The notes below the pieces were generated by a model. The model had not been told where the DNA came from and ran no database searches. It worked only from the letters and a program-made list of their open reading frames with translations. Position numbers and translations under genes: made by a program. 20,524 nucleotides of DNA from JAYEID01 sp964581885 (lineage in GTDB: Bacteria; Patescibacteriota; WWE3; JAUXAW01; JAYEID01), in assembly GCA_964581885.1 (NCBI GenBank), contig CAZOPS010000011.1, forward strand, positions 1-20,524. Direction: 5' to 3'. Position 1 is the stretch's first letter; each line of letters begins with the position of its first letter. Positions 1 to 6,272 of the stretch are shown here, piece by piece.

Positions 1-139
1 ACTTCCCGTAACGCTCGGATAAACGTAGGGAAAACAGCTCACTCCGATCCCGCGTGCAAACCGTCACAAAATAATACCCCGGCTTGTTGTAATCATAATT
101 TTTTAAACGCGTATGTTTGCGGTATTTTCTTTCCGCCAC
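1..139 (-). CDS. REP-associated tyrosine transposase (RAYT, Y1/IS200-like), N-terminal part, cut by window edge
   Basis: Reading leftwards from a GTG at 139-137 gives 46 open codons to the window edge. The protein starts MAERKYRKHTRLKNYDY and continues NKPGYYFVTVCTRDR. The pattern RLxxYDYxxPGxYFVTxCTxxR is the N-terminal hallmark of the RAYT branch of the Y1 (IS200-like) transposases, single-domain HUH nucleases that act on REP hairpins. The catalytic HUH motif and tyrosine would lie beyond the edge and cannot be checked. An in-frame TAG lies a few codons upstream and no ATG is available before the conserved block, so GTG is the likely start. No strong Shine-Dalgarno sequence is seen. The REP-like hairpins at 217-354 lie directly upstream, the usual RAYT arrangement. 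The family call is fairly sure; whether the gene is intact is unknown. Confidence 0.85.
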   Translation of the reverse strand, partial: MAERKYRKHTRLKNYDYNKPGYYFVTVCTRDRSELFSLRLSERYGK

Positions 140-216
140 TACAGATCTATTCTACCATCACCTTCAGGAGTAACGAACGATTGAACCAACATCCTCGCTC
201 GTCTTGGCAAAGCACG

Positions 217-354
217 GTAGCTGCGACCCTTGTGGTCGCCACGCTCAGCGTGGTCGCCATCAGGGCACGGACAAGCCGTGCAGCTACTCCTTTCTGTAGC
301 TGCCCCCCCTTGGGGCGCCCCTTACTTTTTCGCAGCTGCAGGTTCTTGACCTGT
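217..354. repeat. REP-like hairpin cluster (at least four related 23-base units) beside the RAYT gene
   Basis: Four units share a head plus hairpin. Unit 1 (217-239, plus): head GTAGCT, arms GCGACC and GGTCGC, loop CTTGT. Unit 2 (265-287, minus): head GTAGCT, arms GCACGG and CCGTGC, loop CTTGT. Unit 3 (296-318, plus): head GTAGCT, then C-rich and G-rich arms that pair as GCCCC with GGGGC (302-306 with 312-316). Unit 4 (332-354, plus): head GCAGCT, arms GCAGGT and ACCTGT (one G-U), loop TCTTG. Unit 2 is inverted relative to unit 3, and their heads pair with each other (280-287 with 296-303), giving a BIME-like arrangement. A further hairpin, CCACGC TCA GCGTGG, lies at 239-253, and GTGGTCGCCA is repeated at 232-241 and 250-259. 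GTAG heads followed by hairpins are characteristic of REP elements tied to RAYT transposases. No coding function is credible here. Confidence 0.75.
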
Positions 355-380
355 TTCCTTCTCCGTAGCGGCGGGGACGG

Positions 381-416
381 GTGGCCACGTAAAACCACGC
401 AGACGTGGTAACGTGG
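381..416. repeat. Nested inverted repeat, palindromic hairpin
   Basis: GTGGCCAC (381-388) is a perfect 8-base palindrome. It overlaps an outer stem, CCACGT (385-390) with ACGTGG (411-416), which encloses an inner hairpin, ACCACG (394-399) with CGTGGT (404-409) around a CAGA loop. The CCACGC core recurs in the hairpin at 239-253, so this may be a diverged part of the same REP-like region. It lies between the REP cluster and the ferredoxin gene. Confidence 0.6.
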
Positions 417-420
417 TAAA

Positions 421-532
421 CATGATAATGCTTCCTGGGAAGGACTCTGCCAAGATGTGGGCGTTCTTAGCGCTCTAATTAGAGATACAAAGGTTGAACT
501 TACCAACCTAAAAAAGCAGCGGGATACAAAAG
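421..532. other. Intergenic remainder with a palindrome and a weak terminator-like hairpin
   Basis: This is the rest of the gene-free stretch between the RAYT start and the ferredoxin stop (140-532). It holds a perfect 12-base palindrome, CTCTAATTAGAG, at 473-484. It also holds a hairpin with arms AGGTTG (491-496) and CAACCT (504-509). On the minus strand that hairpin follows the ferredoxin gene but is trailed only by TTGTATCT, so it is at best a weak intrinsic terminator. Nothing coding is supported. Confidence 0.35.
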
Positions 533-721
533 CTACCAACTAATAGCACCAACAGGGCAAGAATCGATAGCATCTTGAATCTCCTCTTCTGGGTTTCCTT
601 GAGGATTGGAAACTACAGCTTTCCCATCATCTCCTAATTCAAAAGTATCACCAGCAATAGCAGAACATAAACCACACCCAATGCAAAGCTCTTTGTCAAC
701 TTTTGGCTTCTTTTCTGACAT
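533..721 (-). CDS. Ferredoxin, single [4Fe-4S] cluster
   Basis: A 62-residue acidic electron carrier. Cluster ligands are Cys13, Cys16 and Cys19 in CIGCGLC and Cys55 in SCPVGAI near the C-terminus. The second CxxC set of 2[4Fe-4S] ferredoxins is missing, so it should bind one cubane cluster, like the short ferredoxins of Thermotoga or Moorella. It probably shuttles low-potential electrons in the cytoplasm; no partner oxidoreductase is encoded nearby. The ATG at 721 is preceded by a G-rich ribosome binding site (AAGGGTGGTG), one of the few good ones in the window. A promoter-like pair lies just upstream at 745-773, so it is probably transcribed on its own as well as from the rnhB side. Confidence 0.93.
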   Translation of the reverse strand: MSEKKPKVDKELCIGCGLCSAIAGDTFELGDDGKAVVSNPQGNPEEEIQDAIDSCPVGAISW

Positions 722-744
722 ATTTACACCACCCTTCCCTTCTT

Positions 745-773
745 ATTTTATAGACAATCTGTACACCTGTAAA
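745..773 (-). promoter_or_regulatory. Sigma70-type promoter for the ferredoxin gene
   Basis: On the minus strand TTTACA (768-773) and TAAAAT (745-750) each match the -35 and -10 consensus at five of six positions, with a 17-base spacer. Transcription would start near 738, leaving a short leader that includes the AAGGGTGG ribosome binding site. The pair lies in the 67-base gap between rnhB and the ferredoxin gene. The call rests on sequence match only. Confidence 0.5.
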
Positions 774-788
774 TTTGAAAATGCAAAA

Positions 789-1442
789 CTAGGTTAATCT
801 TTGCTGTTCATTAAAAAATCTTCGTACTGATGTCCACTTTCTGCGTACAATTGGAGGGAAATCCTGCTCACTTTCAAAACATTCCCGCAAAAACTTCTGT
901 GTCTTTTCATCACTCATATAACCAGAACCAAAATCGCCGTATTCCTTATGTAATTCACTAATAATGCGATCTCTTTCGACTTTGGCCAAAACGGATGCTG
1001 CAGAAACAATGGGGTATTTTTCGTCGGCCTTATTCTCACCAATAAGTTCAGGAACGCGCTGGGATCCTTTCATACGTACCCTCAACCCAACTCTAACGGA
1101 ATAAACAAAGTTAGCCACTCCACCAGGATTTGTAGGAACATCAAAAATAACCCTATCTGGAACAGTCTGAGTAATAAAAGAAACAATTTCACTAAGATCA
1201 ATCTGGTTTAAACTAGCCCCATCAATATCTTGAGGAGGAATCAATCTAACCTTTGAAAAGATTGCGTATTTCTTAAGCGCTGGGCAAAGGTCCTCCCGTT
1301 TTTTCGGGGAAAGGCGTTTTGAATCCTTTACCCCCCACTCATCTAAACGCGGCAAGTCTTTCTGCTCATAAACAATTGCTCCAACTGCCATAGGACCAAT
1401 AACGCAACCTCTCCCTGCCTCATCTATCCCAAGTATTTTCAT
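789..1442 (-). CDS. rnhB: Ribonuclease HII, archaeal type
   Basis: Cleaves the RNA strand of RNA-DNA hybrids and single ribonucleotides in DNA, acting in primer removal and ribonucleotide repair. The 217 residues carry the DEAGRG motif at 7-12 (catalytic Asp7 and Glu8), FD at 100-101 (Asp101) and NKADEKYP around Asp140, giving the four metal-binding acids. Several blocks are of the archaeal rather than the usual bacterial form: GVKDSKRLSPKKRE at 37-50, VSAASVLAKVERDR near 146-159, and YGDFGSGYxSDxKTxxFL followed by PPIVRRKW near 168-203. Length is normal for the archaeal form. It lies 16 bases downstream of the 156-residue protein gene and probably shares its transcript. Confidence 0.95.
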   Translation of the reverse strand: MKILGIDEAGRGCVIGPMAVGAIVYEQKDLPRLDEWGVKDSKRLSPKKREDLCPALKKYAIFSKVRLIPPQDIDGASLNQIDLSEIVSFITQTVPDRVIFDVPTNPGGVANFVYSVRVGLRVRMKGSQRVPELIGENKADEKYPIVSAASVLAKVERDRIISELHKEYGDFGSGYMSDEKTQKFLRECFESEQDFPPIVRRKWTSVRRFFNEQQRLT

Positions 1443-1458
1443 AAAATAAAGCCTAAAA

Positions 1459-1929
1459 CTAGCGCAAAGTATCTGGATCTGGCAGTTCTTCTATCTCCAA
1501 GATCTCAACAAGTGTTCCCCACATGTGTATTCCTGCCATCTGTCCCTTTTCACTGGATTTAAAACGGATTCTCAATCCGTCCTCTTTAAAATCTTCCGGC
1601 AAATTAACTGGATCCAGTTTTCCCCCATCTTCTGTAATTATTCCGTAAAAACCACCTTCCAGCTGAACATGTCTTATCCGCCCAATACGCCAAGCATCCT
1701 CGCCTCGTTCGTTGGGAATATAACCTTGGTTCGTACACCACTCCTGAACCCCTTCATTGGGAACTCCAGGTCCGTGCCGAGAACCATCTGGACAAACAAA
1801 AAACTGGTCGGAGGTTCTTCCTTTATTTTGCGAACTTGCTAAAGAAAAACCTCTTATAGTTAGATAAATCTCAAAAATAAGAACAAAAACCAGCAAGATT
1901 ATAGTGATCAGCTTTAACAATAATTTCAT
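1459..1929 (-). CDS. Membrane-anchored protein of unknown function
   Basis: 156 residues. One hydrophobic helix (about 5-27) is followed by a domain that should lie outside the membrane; there is no lipobox cysteine. Residues 46-65 hold two cysteines (CPDGSRHGPG and EWCTNQG). The C-terminal half (about 88-147) contains GGFYGIITEDGGKLDPVNLP, then a DGLRIRF strand and IHMWGTLVEILEI. This recalls a small beta-rich domain seen in assorted lipoproteins and secreted proteins, in which FxGI, YDPINLP and IHMWG blocks recur. The name and function of that domain are not known to me. It follows the 294-residue membrane protein gene by three bases and is clearly co-transcribed with it. Confidence 0.75.
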   Translation of the reverse strand: MKLLLKLITIILLVFVLIFEIYLTIRGFSLASSQNKGRTSDQFFVCPDGSRHGPGVPNEGVQEWCTNQGYIPNERGEDAWRIGRIRHVQLEGGFYGIITEDGGKLDPVNLPEDFKEDGLRIRFKSSEKGQMAGIHMWGTLVEILEIEELPDPDTLR

Positions 1930-1932
1930 CCT

Positions 1933-2817
1933 CTAACCAAACCAAATAATCTGCGCCAAGAAATATGCAGTTAGAGAGATAGTTATATATAAAAGGAACA
2001 AAGAGCCTGCAAGAATGTAGAGACTCAAACCTCTCTTTCCCTCCCAATAGTAAGACATATTAGGATCTAAGAGCACTTTATAACGGACTACTCTGTAAAC
2101 TGCATAAAACCCTACGAGGGACGCCATGAACAATTGAAAGGGAATAAGAAAAGAAAACCCAATTAAAGGTGGGATAATAGCAGAAAAGAGGAAAAATGTA
2201 CTCCACATAGGACCTGCCAAGTTTTCGTCACTTCTCTCAAAAAAGAGCATTTCCCTAAGAAATCTCCACTTGATTCTTCTCATACCCTTCTTCCAGAAAT
2301 CTTTCTGAAAAGCTGATAGCCGCTCCCCAAATTTCCTTATTTTCAAAACAATCTGCCATTCCTCTCTACCAAAAGAAACTACATCCCTTTCTTCAACGGA
2401 AATTGCCTGCTCCTCAATCTTCTCACGTAGCGCCTCCTCTTTTTCTGCTTCTTCTACCACTGCCCGATCTATCTCCTCCTCAGCACCAAAACTAAACACT
2501 TTTGCGAGCACCCTACCAAACAGGCTCAGCAATAACACAACAAGGTGCACAATACCTACCAAGACTCTAAAAAATAGAGGTAACGCAAAAAAAGCCAAAA
2601 AAAGTAAACCAACAATGCGGAGGTGATCCCAATTACAAACCAGAAATCTAATCTCACGGGAATAAGAAGGGTCGGTAGATACTGCAGCACACTCCAGTCC
2701 CCTCAGTTCTAACCAACCTAACCGTAGGGCTTGGATTGTTGTTTTTATTTCCTGTTGGAAATTAGCAAAATCAAATTCTAGACTAAGCCACAAAAGTTTC
2801 TCGAGATCCATAGTCAT
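1933..2817 (-). CDS. Multi-pass membrane protein with charged central region, unrecognised
   Basis: 294 residues. Two hydrophobic segments lie at about 66-84 and 85-108, two more at about 205-228 and 229-245, and a last one at about 264-290. Between the pairs is a strongly charged stretch (about 112-145, rich in Glu, Lys and Arg) likely to be helical or coiled coil, followed by a basic, aromatic segment (about 155-192) that could lie on the membrane surface. No enzyme motif or known family was recognised. ATG at 2817 was taken; a second ATG two codons later is equally possible. It sits between the PfkB kinase gene (14 bases) and the 156-residue protein gene (3 bases), so the three are probably one transcript. 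Confidence 0.75.
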   Translation of the reverse strand: MTMDLEKLLWLSLEFDFANFQQEIKTTIQALRLGWLELRGLECAAVSTDPSYSREIRFLVCNWDHLRIVGLLFLAFFALPLFFRVLVGIVHLVVLLLSLFGRVLAKVFSFGAEEEIDRAVVEEAEKEEALREKIEEQAISVEERDVVSFGREEWQIVLKIRKFGERLSAFQKDFWKKGMRRIKWRFLREMLFFERSDENLAGPMWSTFFLFSAIIPPLIGFSFLIPFQLFMASLVGFYAVYRVVRYKVLLDPNMSYYWEGKRGLSLYILAGSLFLLYITISLTAYFLAQIIWFG

Positions 2818-2831
2818 AAATTAAAAAGGAA

Positions 2832-3797
2832 TCAAGTTAAACGGTCAAGAAGTTCCTGCTGTGACAGAAGCCCCTCCCGACAACCAATATAGGAAATTAC
2901 AGAAGCCGCATTAGTATTACCCCATTGGAGAGATTCTTTAAGCCCCCTACCCTCGATCCAAGCAGAAAGAAATCCAGCAGAAAAACCATCTCCAGCCCCC
3001 GTCATCTCTACTGCCTCTGTATCACAAGGAGGGGAAAAAACAATATTTTCACCGTCAAAACCATAAGAACCCAAGGCCCCATCTGTAACTATTACAACTT
3101 CTGGACCTATTTCCCTTAGTTCGTGCATAATCTCCCCTATTTGTTCAGCTCTCTTATTCTCACTAAAATTGACAAACTCCCCCCTCGCTAATTCACCCCC
3201 CTCCTCGCTATTTAAGATAAGAACGGCGCATTGTTTCAAAATTTCTTTGTTTGCAGCTAACCCTTCTTGCAACTCGTAAGAACCGGGGTTGTAGGCCAAT
3301 TTTGCACCCACGCTCTCCAAATAATTTAAAACTTGGGGATGTACATCTTCAAATGAACGACCTGCCGAAGTCAAATAAACAAATTTGGACTCAGGGGCAT
3401 CATTAGGTATCAACAATGTGCGGGGACAATGGTAAGAGAAAATAGTGCGCTCAGCTTCAAAACTAAGGATAACAGACTGATCTGTAATTTCTTCCTCCGA
3501 AATACGTACCCACAAGGGTTCCACTCCCTCCTCTTTCAGAGTTTTTAACACCAACTCCCCTTCCAAATCTTTTCCAATCCAAGATACAATTGCAGTTCCC
3601 AAACCCAACCTAGAACATCCCACTCCAGTATTAACAGCATTTCCTCCCACATCCTTCTTAAAATCCTCTACAGGGATCTTATCTGCAAAGTCAACACAAA
3701 GCAGAGAATCATTATCCTCGTCAAAGCTAACATCGGCACTTCCTAGCTTTAAAAAATAATCAACTGTTGAGTGGCCTATGGTAACAATATCAAACAT
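2832..3797 (-). CDS. PfkB (ribokinase) family sugar kinase
   Basis: A cytoplasmic ATP-dependent kinase of sugars, sugar phosphates or nucleosides. The 321 residues show both family signatures: GGNAVNTGVGCSRLG at 51-65 near the substrate site, and MTGAGDGFSAGFLSAW at 265-280 with the catalytic base Asp270 and the GAGD anion hole. N198 in the ILNSEE block matches the usual N-x-x-E metal and phosphate site. The substrate cannot be read from sequence. The class II aldolase gene directly upstream (73 bases) makes a 1-phosphofructokinase, 6-phosphofructokinase or tagatose-6-phosphate kinase role plausible, since the product would be the aldolase substrate. Length is normal and no damage is seen. 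Confidence 0.9.
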   Translation of the reverse strand: MFDIVTIGHSTVDYFLKLGSADVSFDEDNDSLLCVDFADKIPVEDFKKDVGGNAVNTGVGCSRLGLGTAIVSWIGKDLEGELVLKTLKEEGVEPLWVRISEEEITDQSVILSFEAERTIFSYHCPRTLLIPNDAPESKFVYLTSAGRSFEDVHPQVLNYLESVGAKLAYNPGSYELQEGLAANKEILKQCAVLILNSEEGGELARGEFVNFSENKRAEQIGEIMHELREIGPEVVIVTDGALGSYGFDGENIVFSPPCDTEAVEMTGAGDGFSAGFLSAWIEGRGLKESLQWGNTNAASVISYIGCREGLLSQQELLDRLT

Positions 3798-3815
3798 AAT
3801 TCAATAACAAGTAAC

Positions 3816-3873
3816 TAGCGGCTAACACTGAATACATCTCGGGAAGTTCACGTACTTAAAACTAAAGCCGCTA
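3816..3873. repeat. Inverted repeat spanning the aldolase-kinase gap
   Basis: TAGCGGCT (3816-3823) and AGCCGCTA (3866-3873) form a perfect 8-base inverted repeat separated by 42 bases. The right arm includes the aldolase stop codon. An inner AAGT/ACTT pair can form in the loop. No T-run follows on the minus strand, so it does not resemble an intrinsic terminator. It may be an intercistronic stabiliser or a chance match. Confidence 0.4.
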
Positions 3874-4701
3874 ACAACCATTTAGTAACGCAAGCTTTCT
3901 CTCAACCACATTTTGGATTTTCTCAACCACAGGCGGCAAAACTTTATAAGGAACAATTTCCTCTGGATTACTCGCCAGGGATTCGCGGAGAGCTTCTGAC
4001 CAAGCCAGCCTAAGCTCTGTGTTCACATTTACCTTCACAACTGCGGCACTTGCAGCTTCTCGAACATCTTCTGCTCTAACACCAGACCCTCCATGCATAG
4101 AAATAAAGCAATCCAATTTAGTAGATAGTTGTTGCAAATGCTCAAAATTTAACCGGAGTTCCTTTCCATACATCCCGTGCAGATTACCAAAGAAGCAAGC
4201 CAAGAGATCCACATTAGTTTCAGAAACAAAATGAGCAGCCTGCTCAGGATTGGTAAGGATTGGTTCTCCCACACCGGGTTTAACTGTTGAGTGCCCACCC
4301 GCCTGATCCAACTCACCCTCAACCAGTGCATCATAATCTCTTGCCAACTCCACAACTCTTTTTGTTTGCAAAATGTTCTCCTCTAGCGAAAGATGGGACC
4401 CATCAAAATGAACTAAATCAAATCCACACTGCAAAGCTCTTTCAATCTCGGAGAGTTTACGAGCATGATCTAAATTGAGAAAGAGAGGGTAGCCACCTTC
4501 CTGACGGTAATACAAAACCAGGGAAGCAAGGTTTTCAATACCAAAAAACTGGGCTTCCCCTGAACTCATCTCTACAATAATTGGTAGCTTTGTACCACAC
4601 AAACCTATAATTGCCTTAAATTGCTCCAAAGTCGAAATATTAAAGGCACCAAGAGCAAAATGTTCCTGACGTGCTTCCTGTAAGAAATTCCTCAAATGCA
4701 T
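3871..4701 (-). CDS. Class II fructose/tagatose-bisphosphate aldolase family protein
   Basis: Zinc-dependent reversible cleavage of a ketose bisphosphate to dihydroxyacetone phosphate and an aldehyde phosphate. The 276 residues carry NLDHA at 76-80 (catalytic Asp78, zinc ligand His79), VHFDGS at 97-102, VEGELDQAGGH at 127-137 (acid Glu130), His175, and MHGGSGV at 202-208 (zinc ligand His203). KVNVNTELR at 223-231 is the phosphate-binding block. The usual GTAHG around the second zinc histidine reads GNLHG here (172-176), an uncommon change that keeps the histidine. Length fits the short KbaY/GatY-like subgroup. It stands between a small membrane protein gene (11 bases) and the PfkB kinase gene, suggesting a sugar-phosphate pathway unit. 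The exact substrate is uncertain. Confidence 0.88.
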   Translation of the reverse strand: MHLRNFLQEARQEHFALGAFNISTLEQFKAIIGLCGTKLPIIVEMSSGEAQFFGIENLASLVLYYRQEGGYPLFLNLDHARKLSEIERALQCGFDLVHFDGSHLSLEENILQTKRVVELARDYDALVEGELDQAGGHSTVKPGVGEPILTNPEQAAHFVSETNVDLLACFFGNLHGMYGKELRLNFEHLQQLSTKLDCFISMHGGSGVRAEDVREAASAAVVKVNVNTELRLAWSEALRESLASNPEEIVPYKVLPPVVEKIQNVVERKLALLNGC

Positions 4702-4712
4702 ACTCTAAAACG

Positions 4713-5111
4713 CTACCCCAATAAATTAAGCAAAGAGTAAATAAATAAGAAACCAATAACAATAAAATAAATAGCTAAAAAACCTTGAGAAGGTTTTTCT
4801 GGAAGCGCTTTGAACCACCTCTCTAAATTACGATACTTGTAATCTTGATATTGTTCAAAAAATAAGCGAAAAAGCGCAGCAAGAAGAAAGGCAGAAATGA
4901 AAAAATTCTGACCACTAGAGGTGGCGTACAAAGCAAGAAGAGCAACAGCCACCTGGATAATTATACTTTTCAACACTCCCTGCAACTCTGGCCAAAATTG
5001 TGAGACCTGCAAAATAAAAAAGCCTAAAAGACCACCACTTAAGATGCTGACTAGTTTTACAAAAGCCCTAACAATATTACTATCAATAGGGATAGGGATA
5101 TTCAAGATCAT
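4713..5111 (-). CDS. Small multi-pass membrane protein, unrecognised
   Basis: 132 residues with four hydrophobic segments at about 14-36, 47-65, 68-86 and 109-130. A charged loop at about 87-107 (EQYQDYKYRNLERW, then KALPEKPSQG) lies between the third and fourth. No family was recognised. Its ATG overlaps the stop of pcm by four bases (ATGA), which indicates translational coupling and supports it as a real gene. No ribosome binding site is apparent beyond the purines at the end of pcm. Confidence 0.75.
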   Translation of the reverse strand: MILNIPIPIDSNIVRAFVKLVSILSGGLLGFFILQVSQFWPELQGVLKSIIIQVAVALLALYATSSGQNFFISAFLLAALFRLFFEQYQDYKYRNLERWFKALPEKPSQGFLAIYFIVIGFLFIYSLLNLLG

Positions 5112-5743
5112 TCTTCTATTAATGGGACAAATCGGAATTTTCCAAAACTCTCTCTTTCTATTCCTTCTGCGCTTTTAGTTAAACGAACCATTTCCTGCGA
5201 AAAGGCACTCCCTACAGGTGCCACCAAAACACCACCCTCCGCCAGTTGGTCAAGCAGAGGATCGGGAACTTCCGATGCAGCTGCAGTTACCAGTATCCTA
5301 TCAAACGGTGCCTCTTCTAGCCAGCCTTTGCTTCCATCCCCTATTCTTACATGTACATTAAAATACCCTAGATCTTTCAGAGTTTTCTTAGCGCTCCTAG
5401 CCAGTCCCTCCAAGCGTTCAATAGTATAAACCTCAGAAACAATTTCAGCTAAAATAGCGGCTTGGTAACCCGAGCCTGTTCCCACCTCCAGCACCTTATT
5501 CTCTGGTTCAAGTTCCAACAGCTCTGTCATAAAAGCCACTGTGTAGGGTTGAGAAATAGTCTGATCATCTCCAATCGACAGGGGAGAATCCACATAAGCA
5601 AGGTTTCGCAAATCACTAGGGACAAATTTCTCCCGTGGTACATTCCTAAAAGCTTCCAAAACATGCGAATCCGAAACACCCCTAGCCTCAAGCTGGGATT
5701 CAACCATCTTCTCTCTGAGCTCTCTGACTTTACTTTCACTCAT
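5108..5743 (-). CDS. pcm: Protein-L-isoaspartate O-methyltransferase
   Basis: Methylates L-isoaspartyl residues in aged proteins using S-adenosylmethionine, starting their repair to L-aspartate. The 211 residues show the family layout: an N-terminal helix with FRNVPREKFVP (32-42), the substrate-side block QTISQPYTVAFM (61-72), the SAM-binding motif I VLEVGTGSGYQA (84-95), motif II with FDRILVTAAASEVP (147-160), and the typical end FRFVPLIEE. Length is normal and all motifs look intact. It follows the DUF4870-like gene by three bases and overlaps the next membrane protein gene by four, so it sits within an operon. Confidence 0.95.
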   Translation of the reverse strand: MSESKVRELREKMVESQLEARGVSDSHVLEAFRNVPREKFVPSDLRNLAYVDSPLSIGDDQTISQPYTVAFMTELLELEPENKVLEVGTGSGYQAAILAEIVSEVYTIERLEGLARSAKKTLKDLGYFNVHVRIGDGSKGWLEEAPFDRILVTAAASEVPDPLLDQLAEGGVLVAPVGSAFSQEMVRLTKSAEGIERESFGKFRFVPLIEE

Positions 5744-5746
5744 AAG

Positions 5747-6127
5747 CTACATCTTCGACATCTGCTCTCGCGCAATCTCCCCCAAAACAGGAACTTCCCA
5801 TTCCTCACCCTGATACGCTTTAACCATTAACATAATCCAAAGAACAACTCCAAGTAGTGATAATAACAAACTAATAAGTTGCCCCAAAAATGGAATAATG
5901 TTCACAACTGTAGTTGCGATAAACAATGCTCCAAAAACTATAATGGACTGCATAGCGTGAAATCGAACAAATTGGTCCTCCTTTTCAACAAGAAGAAAAA
6001 TTATACCTGTGACAAAACCAAAAAGGTAAGAAAGTGCCCCTGCTATGTTTGGGCTCAAACCAGTACCACCTGACTGGCTTGGCATCTGGCTTTCTTGCGT
6101 TGTTTGAGATTCCATTGATTCTTCCAA
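5747..6127 (-). CDS. DUF4870-like small membrane protein, TTG start
   Basis: About 126 residues: a polar N-terminal tail rich in Ser and Gln (1-25), then three hydrophobic helices at about 27-47, 58-80 and 83-104. VEKEDQFVRFHAMQS (47-61) between the first two is the diagnostic block of the DUF4870 family, and KAYQGEEWEVPVLGEIA near the end is also typical. The molecular role is unknown. The start chosen is TTG at 6127, because a strong ribosome binding site, GGGGTGAT, lies five to seven bases upstream. The in-frame ATG at 6115 (residue 5) would be too far from it. It is the first gene of the pcm-aldolase run after a 145-base gap. Confidence 0.88.
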   Translation of the reverse strand: MEESMESQTTQESQMPSQSGGTGLSPNIAGALSYLFGFVTGIIFLLVEKEDQFVRFHAMQSIIVFGALFIATTVVNIIPFLGQLISLLLSLLGVVLWIMLMVKAYQGEEWEVPVLGEIAREQMSKM

Positions 6128-6272
6128 AATTTATCACCCCCTTTACAGAAATTTCTAAGTTATAAATGCGAATTTACAAAAACACCCCATCCAACCTTAA
6201 CCCGAAAAAATCGCAGCAACCCCTAAAACCTAGGAACACACCAAAAAGATAAACTACTTCGTACTTATAGTA

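Noticed and set aside
181..411. A 76-codon open frame on the plus strand
   Set aside because: It is the opposite-strand reading of the same REP cluster, starts at TTG and has no protein-like composition.
217..416. CRISPR array
   Set aside because: Units are irregularly spaced, occur in both orientations, have variable stems and lack uniform spacers, which fits REP elements and not CRISPR.
147..539. A 130-codon open frame on the minus strand
   Set aside because: It runs through the REP hairpins and overlaps the end of the ferredoxin gene. Its translation is low-complexity and explained by the inverted repeats; no family or ribosome binding site supports it.
533..721. Two-cluster (2[4Fe-4S]) ferredoxin
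   Set aside because: Only four cysteines are present, enough for a single cluster.
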